Assembly: GCF_002754375.1 (NCBI RefSeq)
Contig: NZ_PEFF01000001.1
Coordinates: 6,465,501 to 6,529,500, forward strand
Reading direction: 5' to 3'
DNA length: 64,000 bases
Source: Variovorax sp. 54
Lineage (GTDB): Bacteria > Pseudomonadota > Gammaproteobacteria > Burkholderiales > Burkholderiaceae_C
Position 1 is the stretch's first letter; every line of letters begins with the position of its first letter. The notes under the pieces are model-generated. The model worked only from the letters and a program-made list of their open reading frames with translations, did no database searches and had not been told where the DNA came from. The position numbers and the translations under genes were made by a program. Positions 11,729 to 19,493 of this stretch are shown here, one piece after another.

Positions 11729-12391
11729 ATGAAGAAAATTGCAACTCTCGCCGCGATCGCCGGCGTGGCCGCCGTGATGTTCGCGCCCGTCCATGCGAGC
11801 GCCGAAAGTGCCGAGCTCCGGATCACCGGCACCATCGTGCCGTCCGCCTGCAAGCCCTCCTTCGCAGGCGGTGGCGTGGTCGACTACGGCGCCATGTCCG
11901 CCGGCTCGCTGAACCCGACGGCCCAGACCACGTTGGCGGACAAGTCGATCCAACTGACCCTGACCTGCGAGGCGTCTGCGCTGTTTGCCTTCAAGGTGAT
12001 CGACGAACGCGCGGGGACCGCGGTCGCTTCGCTGGAAACCATCCCGACGTATGACGCGAGCTCGAAGTTCGGCCTGGGTGCTGTGGACGGCAAGAACATC
12101 GGCGCCTATTCGTTGCAGATCACGAACGAGACCGCCGATCAAGGCACCACCAAACACATCCACAGCGCAGACGGCGGAACCACCTGGTCGGACTTTGCCG
12201 GCGGCATGACCGTGGACGGCAGCCAGATCGTTGCATTCGCCGGCAGCGCCACGGGAACGACGCCGGGCCCCCACACCTCCGTCACGGCCGATATCCGTGT
12301 GGTCACTGCCATCGACAAGGGCAGCAACCTGCCGTTGACCCAACGGATTCCGCTGGATGGCCTGTCGACGTTCGAACTCGTCTACCTCTGA
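11729..12391 (+). CDS. DUF1120-family fimbrial-like secreted protein
   Basis: A 220-residue exported protein with signal peptide MKKIATLAAIAGVAAVMFAP...ASA. The mature part starts AESAELRITGTIVPSACKPSFAGGGVVDYGAM, the opening of DUF1120/fimbrial-subunit-like proteins (Cys, then VDYG). It ends PLDGLSTFELVYL, an alternating hydrophobic strand like those donated in chaperone-usher assembly. ATG 11729 is chosen for AAGG at 11717-11720 and because the signal peptide starts there. A damaged near-copy follows. With the chaperone and usher remnant downstream, this should be a pilus or surface subunit. Confidence 0.8.
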   Translation: MKKIATLAAIAGVAAVMFAPVHASAESAELRITGTIVPSACKPSFAGGGVVDYGAMSAGSLNPTAQTTLADKSIQLTLTCEASALFAFKVIDERAGTAVASLETIPTYDASSKFGLGAVDGKNIGAYSLQITNETADQGTTKHIHSADGGTTWSDFAGGMTVDGSQIVAFAGSATGTTPGPHTSVTADIRVVTAIDKGSNLPLTQRIPLDGLSTFELVYL

Positions 12392-12401
12392 ACCTCGGCT
12401 G

Positions 12402-12420
12402 ACGGAAAGTCCGTTTTTTT
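12402..12420 (+). terminator. Short hairpin with T-tract after the first fimbrial gene
   Basis: ACGGA (12402-12406), loop AAG and TCCGT (12410-12414) are followed by Ts to 12420. The stem is only 5 bp, so it may attenuate rather than fully stop transcription into the next genes. Confidence 0.45.
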
Positions 12421-12441
12421 GAAGTCCTCAAGGAAATACCC

Positions 12442-12697
12442 ATGAAGAAAATTGCAGCGCTTGCCGCTGTCGCTGGCGTGGCCGCCGCGATGTTCGCGCC
12501 TGCCGGTGCGAGCGCCGAAAGTGCCGAGCTCCGGATCTCCGGCGCCATCGTGCCGTCCGCTTGCACGCTCGCCTTTGCAGGCGGCGGCGTGGTCGACTAT
12601 CCGTGTGGCAACCGCCATCGACAAGGGCAACAACCTGCCGTTGACGCACCGGATCCCGCTGGATGGCCTGTCGACGTTCGAACTCGTCTACCTGTAA
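12442..12697 (+). pseudogene. Broken second copy of the DUF1120 fimbrial gene
   Basis: The first 53 residues repeat the gene at 11729: same signal peptide start, ESAELRISGAIVPSACTLAFAGGGVVDY. The sequence then jumps to the last about 32 residues, ending GLSTFELVYL at TAA 12695-12697. Compared with the intact 663-bp copy, 256 bp remain, so about 407 bp are missing. Since 407 is not a multiple of three, the 3' part is out of frame, and translation from ATG 12442 reads through to 12786 as unrelated sequence. The junction lies at the shared CGA/TAT bases near 12597-12601. It looks like a decayed tandem duplicate. A collapsed-repeat assembly error is the alternative. Confidence 0.85.
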
Positions 12698-12881
12698 GCA
12701 ACACGGCCGTATCGGGCGGGCCCTCCGCTCGAGACAGGGTTGCGTCGGCCATGGTGCCCGGCGCAACCCTCTGGCGTCACGGCTGACGAACAGCCCGTCG
12801 ATCCATCTCCATTTTTGATTCTTCTCGAAACACCCCTTTCGAGACGGCGGACGCGCTCGTCCGGAAAGAGGAAAGAGAACC

Positions 12882-13577
12882 ATGAACTTCATCCCCGCGA
12901 CTTTTGTTTTCGCACTGTCTGCCTCGACCGCACTGATCGTGGCCCTCGCCCCGCTGCCGCTCCATGCCGCAGGCATGCTGCCGGAAACTTCCGTCGTCAT
13001 CGTCAACGAGAGCGATGGCGAAGCCAGCATCAACGTCAAGAACACGGACGCCAAGCCGGCCCTCATGTTCACGTCGTTGACGGGCATCCCCGGGGACGAC
13101 GAAACCCTGCTGATCGTGACCCCGCCGGTCGCCCGCGTCGAGCCCGGTGAAACGCAGCTCGTGCGCTTTCTGTTGCAGACCCATCAGCCGCTCAGGACGC
13201 AGCGCCTGCGGCGCGTGATCTTCGAGGGCATCCCTCCGAAGAACAAGGAGCCGGGCATCCGCGTGAACATGAACGTTCGCCAGAACCTGCCGGTGCTGAT
13301 TCATCCCAAGGGCCTGGCGCAGGACGACCAGCCGTGGAAGCGACTGAAATGGTCGGCCGGGGCCGACACGCTGCGCGTCAGGAACGACAGCCCGTACGTG
13401 GTGCGCATGGCAGCCTCGGTCCAGTTGCTCCCGTCGACCGCGACGGTCGAGTTGCCGCGCCCCTATGTGCTTCCCGGTGAGACGGTGGACGTTGCCCTGC
13501 CGGTCGCCGCCCGGGGTACCACACGAGCCGGCTGGAGATTGCGACCCGATCGCTGCCTCGCAACGTCGACCTGGTGA
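12882..13577 (+). pseudogene. PapD-like periplasmic pilus chaperone, C-terminus lost to fusion
   Basis: The first about 200 residues are a standard pilus chaperone that would stabilise subunits in the periplasm: signal peptide to LPLHAAG, domain 1 with NESDGEASINVKNT, PPVARVEPGETQLVRF and RRVIFEGIPP, then NVRQNLPVLIHP, and domain 2 up to LPRPYVLPGETVDVALPV. The expected last strand is missing. From about 13500 the frame reads RGTTRAGWRLRPD..., unrelated to chaperones, while another frame there encodes the C-terminus of an usher. A deletion has therefore joined chaperone to usher. Whether the shortened chaperone folds is doubtful. About 184 bp upstream (12698-12881) contain no other gene. Confidence 0.8.
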
Positions 13578-13915
13578 ACGGCTATCAGGAGCTCGATGCA
13601 GGCCGCGGATCGGTGAACCACATCCGGTTCGGTGTGATCAATGCCCGCCGGGTTCTCCTGAAGGCCATCGGCCCCGAGGGGAAGGTGCTCGAGAAGGGCT
13701 TGGCCGTGGTCGACGGCGACAACCAGTACGTCACCTCGGTCGTGGACCGCGGGCAGGTCTTTCTGCCCGATGTGCACGGCGGCGCGAACCTGAGGGTCAC
13801 GTTGTCGAATGGCGACACCTGCAAGCTCGATTTTTCGCTGCCGGAGACATCCGACGCATCCACCTACTTTGAATCGGCCGACGCCACCTGCACGGCCACG
13901 GGAGCACACCAATGA
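13508..13915 (+). pseudogene. C-terminal remnant of an outer-membrane fimbrial usher
   Basis: In the frame two off from the chaperone, the sequence reads GYHTSRLEIATRSLPRNVDL, then SVNHIRFGVINARRVLLKA, a GQVFLPDV loop, and LRVTLSNGDTCKLDFSLP to a final Cys. This matches the PapC/FimD C-terminal plug-exit region: the LPxNVxL segment, the conserved basic strand, GQVYL and the Cys pair. About 130 codons remain of the roughly 800 expected, so over 2 kb of usher (signal, plug and most of the barrel) is gone. The only in-frame start is GTG 13574. Without an usher the locus cannot assemble a pilus unless another usher helps. Confidence 0.8.
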
Positions 13916-14493
13916 TCATCACAAGAAGCCTGCGCCGCAGAAGCGCGGTGTTCGGTATTGCGCTTGCCGCGCTTTCCACACTGGCAGGAACGCGGGTTCA
14001 CGCGCTGGCATCGGCACACTGCGATGCGCAACTGAGCGAGTCGCTCGTCGACTATGGACGGATGACCCGCGCACAACTGCAGGAACGCCAACCCGACCCC
14101 GCCCGGGCATCGTTGGGCAAGCGCCGGGTGACGCTCACGGCGGTGTGCGCCGAGCGCACGGCGATGGAGCTTTCGTTCCAGGGCGCGGCAGCAGACGACA
14201 CAGGTTTTCGGTTTGCCACAAACGATCGCTTCACACTCAGGATGCTGGATGCGCAGCTCGACGGCAAACCCGTTCGCCTGGCTGCACCGCAGGTGGACGC
14301 CACGGGCCTGGCACCGTCGCCTGTCCTTCGGCCCGGCGACAGGATGTCTCCGGTGGACGGCGCGGGCCTGGCCCAAGGCCAACGCCTGACGGTGCAGCTC
14401 GAGATCGAGCCGTTCGTGGGGGCCGCTGCGACGCGCGTTGCGGGCGAAAGCAGGTGGGAGGGCGCGGGGCGTTTCGAGGTGCTGCGCCGTTAG
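13912..14493 (+). CDS. Fimbrial-like secreted protein (DUF1120-type)
   Basis: A 193-residue exported protein. After a signal sequence ending about ...RVHALA, the mature part has Cys in SAHCDAQLSESLVDYGRM, the same Cys...VDYG opening as the gene at 11729, and a second Cys in LTAVCAERTAMELSF, so a disulphide is likely. It ends GRFEVLRR rather than the hydrophobic donor-like strand of 11729. ATG 13912 overlaps the usher remnant stop (ATGA), showing that it was the last gene of an intact chaperone-usher operon. A tip or minor subunit is plausible. It is structurally intact, but its assembly partners are not. Confidence 0.65.
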   Translation: MIITRSLRRRSAVFGIALAALSTLAGTRVHALASAHCDAQLSESLVDYGRMTRAQLQERQPDPARASLGKRRVTLTAVCAERTAMELSFQGAAADDTGFRFATNDRFTLRMLDAQLDGKPVRLAAPQVDATGLAPSPVLRPGDRMSPVDGAGLAQGQRLTVQLEIEPFVGAAATRVAGESRWEGAGRFEVLRR

Positions 14494-14524
14494 ATCGGGC
14501 GGGGGCCGTGTGCCGCCCGTTTTC

Positions 14525-14600
14525 GAACCATCCCGAAGCCGTTGGCCCGACTTTTCGATGCATCCCTATTGGGGGAAAACCGCTCGGCGAAAACAATGGA
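14525..14600 (+). repeat. Copy B of the 76-bp regulatory block
   Basis: Matches 11475-11550 at 51 of 76 ungapped positions, with CTTTTCGATGCATCCCTAT (14551-14569) as the best-kept part. It lies 97-172 bases upstream of the winged-helix regulator start at 14697, in a 203-bp gap with no other gene. A duplicated promoter/operator would tie this regulator to the fimbrial operon. Confidence 0.6.
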
Positions 14601-14696
14601 TCGCAAGAAACGGGACCGCCCTTGGAGGCTGTCCCGGCCCGATATTCAACTTGCCCAGAAAGCGATGCGAAGTCCGATCCATCTCTGGAGCGATCC

Positions 14697-15488
14697 TTGA
14701 AGCAGAGTCATTGCACTGTCCCCACCACCCTCCTGACCACGCGGCGACTGCCCATCTTGTTGAGCGAGTCCGAGTCCTGCACCATTGCGGTGATCGACCC
14801 CGACCTCCAGACCCGAAGCCTGATGGGGCGTGCCATCCGCAGGCTCGGCCACTGGCCAATGGTCTTCACCAGCACACTGGAATTGACACAGGCGTGCCGC
14901 TACTTCGAACCCCGCTTTGCTGCCGTGGTTGTGGCATGCCCGGTCGACGTCGGCGCTGCAAGCACGCTGATGGCCCAGGTGCGAGAACAGGCAGGCCCGG
15001 AGTGCCCGCTGGTCATGAGCGCCGGCAAACGCGGCGTCCGCGAGTTGGCGGTCTTGCATGCGCACGCGTCCGATCACGTGGAGGTCACGCCGTCTTCATT
15101 CGAAGAGGCGTACCTCCTGATGCGGTCTTTCCTGCAGCAGCGCCGGACACCGATGCTGGACATGTTCGTCGAATGGGGGGCGTTTCGCCTCGACCTCTCT
15201 GCGGACAGCGCACAGGTGGCCGGCACCCGGGTCGACCTGACGCCCAATGAATTCGAACTGGCCATCGCGCTGTTCAGGAACGTCGACCGGGTCTTGACCC
15301 ACCACGGGCTGCGCTCGCTGGTGTGGGACCGCGGCCCTCGCTGCGGCTCCGGGGTGCTCTCCACCAACGTGTGCCGCCTGCGCCGCAAGCTCGGCTTGAG
15401 CGCCGGACGCCACGGGTTGGAACTGCAGGCGGTTCCGGGGCACGGCTACCGGTTGAGCGCAACTGAAAGCGCGCCGGGCGCGCACTGA
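14697..15488 (+). CDS. Winged-helix regulator with degenerate receiver domain
   Basis: A 263-residue OmpR-type DNA-binding protein. The N-terminal half (about 25-150) has a receiver-like start, CTIAVIDPDLQTRSLMGRAI, but where phospho-acceptor Asp is expected it reads AAVVVACPVDVG. This suggests an atypical receiver that is not phosphorylated in the usual way. The C-terminal winged helix (about 165-258) is clear: RVDLTPNEFELAIALFRNVDRVLTH, VLSTNVCRLRRKLGL and VPGHGYRL. A TTG start at 14697 is preferred because GGAG (14687-14690) sits six bases before it. It lies just downstream of the fimbrial genes behind a copy of their upstream block and probably regulates them. Confidence 0.82.
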   Translation: MKQSHCTVPTTLLTTRRLPILLSESESCTIAVIDPDLQTRSLMGRAIRRLGHWPMVFTSTLELTQACRYFEPRFAAVVVACPVDVGAASTLMAQVREQAGPECPLVMSAGKRGVRELAVLHAHASDHVEVTPSSFEEAYLLMRSFLQQRRTPMLDMFVEWGAFRLDLSADSAQVAGTRVDLTPNEFELAIALFRNVDRVLTHHGLRSLVWDRGPRCGSGVLSTNVCRLRRKLGLSAGRHGLELQAVPGHGYRLSATESAPGAH

Positions 15489-15490
15489 AG

Positions 15491-16450
15491 CTAGGCGGCC
15501 TGTGCGTCGGCAGGCGCCGCATCGGGCCGCGCCAGCCCCGACGCCACCGCCGCCAGGATGCCGCGCAGCCAGCGGTGCGCCGGCTCGTGCTGCGAGCGGT
15601 CGTGCCACAGCTGGTAGAAGCGCATGCGCGGAAAGCCCTGCGGCGCCGGCACCGCCACCAGCGGCAACGTATCCACGAACTGCATCGCGAAATGGCGCGC
15701 GGTGGTGAACACCAGGTCGGTGCCCACCAGCAGGTGCGGCGCCACGGTGAAGTAGGGCACGGCAATGCAGGCCTCACGCGTCTGGCGCAGCGTGGCCAGG
15801 TGCGTTTCGACCACGCCGCGCTGCGACGCCGCATACGGCGTGGGCACCACGTGGCGCGCCGCGATGTAGCGCTCCATCGTCATGGCGCCCTTGGCGGCGA
15901 GCGGATTGTTCTTGCCCATGAGGCACATCAGGTCGTCTTCGAGCAGCAGTGACAGGTGCAGCCGCTCGGGCGGCTGCGGCCAGTTGCCGATGACGATGTC
16001 GAGCTCGCCCTGAGCCAGCGCGCGCTCGTAGTCGTAGGTGACGCTCAGCGGGTGCACCACCAGCCGTGCATGCGGCGCCTCGGCACGGAACCGCGTGGTC
16101 ACGTCGGCCAGGAAGCTCATCGCCAGGTAGTCGGGCAGCGCGAGGTGGAAGGTCATCGCGCTGGAGGCGGGCTCGAACTGCTCGGGCCCCGAGAGCATGC
16201 GGTCGATTTCGAGCAGTGCGCCGCGTGCGCGGTCGCGCAGCTGCAGCGCACGCTCGGTCGGGACCATGCCGCTGCGCTCGCGCACGAGGATGGGGTCGGC
16301 GAACACCTCACGCAGCCGGCGCAGGGCGGTGCTGATGGCGGGCTGGGTCTGGTTCATGCGCACTGCCACCCGGGAGACGCTGCGTTCGGCCACCAGGGCC
16401 ACCAGCACGCGCAGCAGGTAGGTGTCGATCGGGGCGTGGGAGCGTGACAT
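15491..16450 (-). CDS. LysR-family regulator (NodD/SyrM-like subgroup)
   Basis: A 319-residue LysR regulator, with helix-turn-helix SVSRVAVRMNQTQPAISTALRRLREVFADPILVRE (about 24-58). The 'DPILVRERSGMVPTERA' wording is typical of the NodD/SyrM-like branch often found beside aromatic or purine catabolic genes. The effector domain spans about 95-300. It is divergent from the MFS transporter and purine genes across a 199-bp region and is the likely regulator of that unit. It converges on the winged-helix regulator two bases away. Confidence 0.9.
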   Translation of the reverse strand: MSRSHAPIDTYLLRVLVALVAERSVSRVAVRMNQTQPAISTALRRLREVFADPILVRERSGMVPTERALQLRDRARGALLEIDRMLSGPEQFEPASSAMTFHLALPDYLAMSFLADVTTRFRAEAPHARLVVHPLSVTYDYERALAQGELDIVIGNWPQPPERLHLSLLLEDDLMCLMGKNNPLAAKGAMTMERYIAARHVVPTPYAASQRGVVETHLATLRQTREACIAVPYFTVAPHLLVGTDLVFTTARHFAMQFVDTLPLVAVPAPQGFPRMRFYQLWHDRSQHEPAHRWLRGILAAVASGLARPDAAPADAQAA

Positions 16451-16649
16451 GGCGGAGAGAAATGGCCTCTGGGGGCGCTACGGGCGGCGGGCCCCTCATG
16501 GCAAACCGTTATGCCGCACATTCTAGAGAGCGTGATCCAGCCCGACGATATCTGCCTACAGTTCGCCACCAACGGGAATGGCAGCCGCAAGCGGACCCAC
16601 AGAAGGTCTCAGGCGGCACGTCCCGTCCACACCCACAATGGAGACAACC

Positions 16650-17981
16650 ATGCGCATGGACGCCACGCTGGCGCCGATCCGGGAACACACCGCCACGGCG
16701 GAACTGGACGGCATCTACCGCAAGATCATCTTTCGCCTGATTCCCTTTTTGATGCTGCTCTGGGTGCTGGCCTGGATCGACCGGGTCAACATCGGCTTCA
16801 TCAAGCTGACGATGCTCGACGACCTGAAGTGGAGCGAGGCGTCGTACGGGCTGGGCGCGGGGATCTTCTTTCTGGGCTACTTCTTCTTCGAGGTGCCGAG
16901 CAACCTGCTGCTGCAGAAGATCGGCGCCAAGAAGACCATCATGCGCATCACCATCGGCTGGGGCCTGACCTCGATCGCCACGATGTTCGTGAAGAGCACC
17001 GAGATGTTCTACCTGCTGCGCTTTCTGCTGGGCGTGTTCGAGGCGGGCTTCTACCCCGGCATCATTCTTTACCTGACCTACTGGTTCCCGGACGGCCGCC
17101 GTGCCAAGGCCTTCGGCATGTTCATGTCGGCCTCGGCTTTCGCGGGCGTGATCGGCGGGCCGCTGGCCGGCTTCATCATGAACAACATGCACGGTGTGAA
17201 CGGCTGGGCCGGCTGGCAATGGGTGCTGCTGCTCGAGGGCATTCCCTCGGTGCTGGCCGGCATCGCCACGTATTTCTACCTGACCGACCGGCCCGAGCAG
17301 GCCCACTGGCTCACGGCGCGTGAACGCCAGCTGGTGCACGACGACCTGGAGCGCGACCGCAAGGCGCTGGGCCATCGCGAGCACAGCATGCTGGCCTCGC
17401 TGAAGAACGGCAAGTTCTGGCTGTTGATCCTGATCTTCTTCTGCATCATCGCGGCCAACTCGTCGCTCACCTTCTACGGCCCGACGCTGGTCAAAGAGAT
17501 CGGCTTCACCAACCCGCTGACCATCGGCTGGATCATGGCCGGCGCCTACCTGTGCGGCGCGGCCGGGATGATCTGGAACGGCTTCCACTCCGACCGCCAC
17601 CAGGAGTCGCGCTACCACTGCGCGCTGGCCGCGGCGCTCGGTTCGGGGGCATTGCTGGTGGTCGCGCTGTTCCTGCGCCAGAGCCCGGGCCTCGTGCTGG
17701 CCGGCCTCACGCTCGCCATCGTCGGCACCATGAGCGCGATCCCCGTGTTCTGGCAGATGCCCAACCGCTTCCTGGCGGGCACCGCAGCCGCCGGCGGCGT
17801 GGCGCTGATCAACTCGATCGCCAACCTCGCGGGCTTCGGCGCGCCGTGGATGCTGGGCCTCATCAAGACCGCCACCGGCAGCCTCGCGCCGGGGCTGTAT
17901 GTGGTCGCGGCGGTGGAAGTCTGCGCCGCCGTACTGATCCTGCTGTTCGTGCCGCGTCTGCAGAAGACGTCTGCGCGCTGA
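16650..17981 (+). CDS. MFS transporter, anion:cation symporter (ACS) family
   Basis: A 443-residue inner-membrane transporter with about 12 hydrophobic segments, starting FRLIPFLMLLWVLAWIDRVNIGFIKL, the usual ACS-family opening with D-R-x-N-I. GIFFLGYFFFEVPSNLLLQK and FYPGIILYLTYWFPDGRRAKAF (motif A-like loop) are also standard. ATG 16650 is chosen for GGAG at 16640-16643. ACS members carry organic anions such as aromatic acids, hexuronates or ureides. With urate-pathway enzymes directly downstream, a purine-derived anion is the best guess. Confidence 0.9.
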   Translation: MRMDATLAPIREHTATAELDGIYRKIIFRLIPFLMLLWVLAWIDRVNIGFIKLTMLDDLKWSEASYGLGAGIFFLGYFFFEVPSNLLLQKIGAKKTIMRITIGWGLTSIATMFVKSTEMFYLLRFLLGVFEAGFYPGIILYLTYWFPDGRRAKAFGMFMSASAFAGVIGGPLAGFIMNNMHGVNGWAGWQWVLLLEGIPSVLAGIATYFYLTDRPEQAHWLTARERQLVHDDLERDRKALGHREHSMLASLKNGKFWLLILIFFCIIAANSSLTFYGPTLVKEIGFTNPLTIGWIMAGAYLCGAAGMIWNGFHSDRHQESRYHCALAAALGSGALLVVALFLRQSPGLVLAGLTLAIVGTMSAIPVFWQMPNRFLAGTAAAGGVALINSIANLAGFGAPWMLGLIKTATGSLAPGLYVVAAVEVCAAVLILLFVPRLQKTSAR

Positions 17982-18032
17982 TTCTTCCCACCCCCCTCTG
18001 TCCGTCTGTCTGACTACAAGGAGATGCGCTCC

Positions 18033-18587
18033 ATGCCTTCCCACGCCCATCGTTTCGATCTCCAGGCGCTCAACGCCATGGACTGCGACGCGTTCGTCGC
18101 CGCACTCGGGCCGACTTTCGAAAACTCGCCCTGGGTCGCACGCACGGCCTGGCAGCTCCGGCCTTTCGCCAGCATCGACGCCTTGCACGACGCCATGCTC
18201 GATGTGGTGCGCCGCGCCCCCGATGCCCAGCAACTCGCCTTCCTGTGCGGCCACCCCGAACTGGCGGGCCGCGAAGCCCAGGACGGCACGATGACCGCCG
18301 AGTCGGTCGGCGAGCAGGGCAGTGCGGGCCTGAACGCCCTGAGCCGCGAAGAGATGGCCGAGATCCAGCGGCTGAACCGCGTGTACCGCGAGCGGCACGG
18401 TTTTCCTTTCATCATCGCCGTGCGGCGCAGCACCAAGGGTCAGATCTTCGAGGCGATGCGCAGCCGCGCCGCCGAGTCGACCGAGGCCGAGCGCCGCGCG
18501 GCGCTGGCGCAGATCGGTTTGATCACCCGCGGGCGCATCGACACGCTGCTGGGTGCGTCCATCTCTCAAGGAGCGGTCCATGCCTGA
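18033..18587 (+). CDS. uraD: 2-oxo-4-hydroxy-4-carboxy-5-ureidoimidazoline (OHCU) decarboxylase
   Basis: A 184-residue enzyme that converts OHCU to (S)-allantoin, the last step of urate oxidation. Family motifs are FVAALGPTFENSPWVA near the N-terminus, FLCGHPELAGREA (catalytic His), and FPFIIAVR in RVYRERHGFPFIIAVR. ATG 18033 is preferred because AAGGAG at 18017-18022 is too close to the in-frame ATG at 18024. The 3' end overlaps the next gene by 8 bp. Uricase and allantoinase are not in the window, so the pathway is completed elsewhere. Confidence 0.93.
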   Translation: MPSHAHRFDLQALNAMDCDAFVAALGPTFENSPWVARTAWQLRPFASIDALHDAMLDVVRRAPDAQQLAFLCGHPELAGREAQDGTMTAESVGEQGSAGLNALSREEMAEIQRLNRVYRERHGFPFIIAVRRSTKGQIFEAMRSRAAESTEAERRAALAQIGLITRGRIDTLLGASISQGAVHA

Positions 18588-19092
18588 GAACGTCGTTTCG
18601 CTTGCTGCACGCCGTCGCTTCGCGCTGTCGGGCCTCGCGCTCGGCGCCGCCGCCCTGGCTCCCCACGGCGTTGTTGCGCAAACGGCCGCACCCGCCGGTC
18701 CGGCCCAGGCCAGCGGTCCGGTCGTGCTGCACGGCGTGAGCCCGCGCCTGACCGTGCATGCGCTCGACACCTTCCACGGCGCCGCGGCGACCGGCCTGCG
18801 CATCGATTTCTCGGTGCGCGAAGGCGACGGCTTCAAGCTGCTGCGCACCGTGACCATGAACGGCAACGGGCGCTCCGACGAGCCGCTGCTCATCGGCGAC
18901 AGCTACCGCGCCGGCGACTACGAGCTGCTGCTGCACGTGGACGAGTACTTCGCGCGCAAGCCATCGCGGCTGCCCACGCCGCCGTTCCTGTCGAAGCTGC
19001 CGGTGCGCATTCGCGTGGCCAACGCGGCCGAGCGCATCCACCTGCCGATCCAGTTCGGCCCGTGGAGCTACACCTACTCGCGCGGCAGCTGA
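18580..19092 (+). CDS. Exported 5-hydroxyisourate hydrolase-like (transthyretin-related) protein
   Basis: A 170-residue protein with an N-terminal export signal. ARRRFALSGLALGAAAL resembles a twin-arginine signal. A transthyretin-like domain (about 48-170) follows. Hallmarks of 5-hydroxyisourate hydrolase remain: His in TVHALD, Arg in NGNGRSD and His in RIHLPIQFGPW. The C-terminus reads YSRGS where the family has YRGS, a one-residue insertion in the most conserved motif. It overlaps uraD by 8 bp and precedes a canonical copy. A periplasmic version next to a cytosolic one suggests hydroxyisourate or a similar compound is also handled outside the cytoplasm. Enzyme activity is uncertain. Confidence 0.82.
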   Translation: MPENVVSLAARRRFALSGLALGAAALAPHGVVAQTAAPAGPAQASGPVVLHGVSPRLTVHALDTFHGAAATGLRIDFSVREGDGFKLLRTVTMNGNGRSDEPLLIGDSYRAGDYELLLHVDEYFARKPSRLPTPPFLSKLPVRIRVANAAERIHLPIQFGPWSYTYSRGS

Positions 19093-19138
19093 CGCAGCGC
19101 CGTTCGCACCTCATCCGTCCGCAAGGAGTTTGCTTCTC

Positions 19139-19474
19139 ATGACCGGCATCACGACCCATGTGCTCGACATCACCACCGGCCGCCCGCTCGTCGGGATGAA
19201 GGTCGACCTCTACGACGTGGCGACCACGCCGCCGACGCGCCTGAACAGCACGCGCACCAACGCCGACGGCCGCACCGACGCGCCCATGCTGCCCGGGGCC
19301 TCGGCGCGCACCGGGCAGTTCGAGCTGCAGTTCCACGTCGGGGACCACTTCAAGGCGGCCGATGCGCTGTCGGACGTGGTGCCCGTGCGCTTCGCCATCG
19401 CCGATGCCACGCAGCACTACCACGTGCCGATGCTGTGCGCGCCCTGGTTTTTTTCCACCTATCGCGGCAGCTGA
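19139..19474 (+). CDS. hiuH: 5-hydroxyisourate hydrolase
   Basis: A compact 111-residue cytosolic enzyme hydrolysing 5-hydroxyisourate to OHCU. All signature elements are intact: THVLDITTGRPLVGMKVDL, RTNADGRTDAP, YHVPMLCAPWFFSTYRGS with the invariant C-terminal YRGS, and catalytic His/Arg/His at the usual places. AAGGAG (19123-19128) supports ATG 19139. It lies 46 bp after the exported paralogue and supplies the substrate of UraD, encoded two genes upstream. Confidence 0.95.
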   Translation: MTGITTHVLDITTGRPLVGMKVDLYDVATTPPTRLNSTRTNADGRTDAPMLPGASARTGQFELQFHVGDHFKAADALSDVVPVRFAIADATQHYHVPMLCAPWFFSTYRGS

Positions 19475-19493
19475 CCGCGGGAGCTTTTCCTGA

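Noticed and set aside
14525..14600. The fimbrial upstream blocks as a phase-variable invertible element
   Set aside because: The two copies are direct rather than inverted, about 3 kb apart, and no recombinase gene is nearby.
13809..14696. Upstream extension of the winged-helix regulator to 13809
   Set aside because: It overlaps the usher remnant and the fimbrial-like gene in another frame. A TTG start with a good ribosome-binding site at 14697 accounts for the domain.
16509..18893. A 794-codon minus-strand frame across the transporter and uraD
   Set aside because: It is opposite well-supported genes on the plus strand, with low-complexity composition and no recognisable motif.
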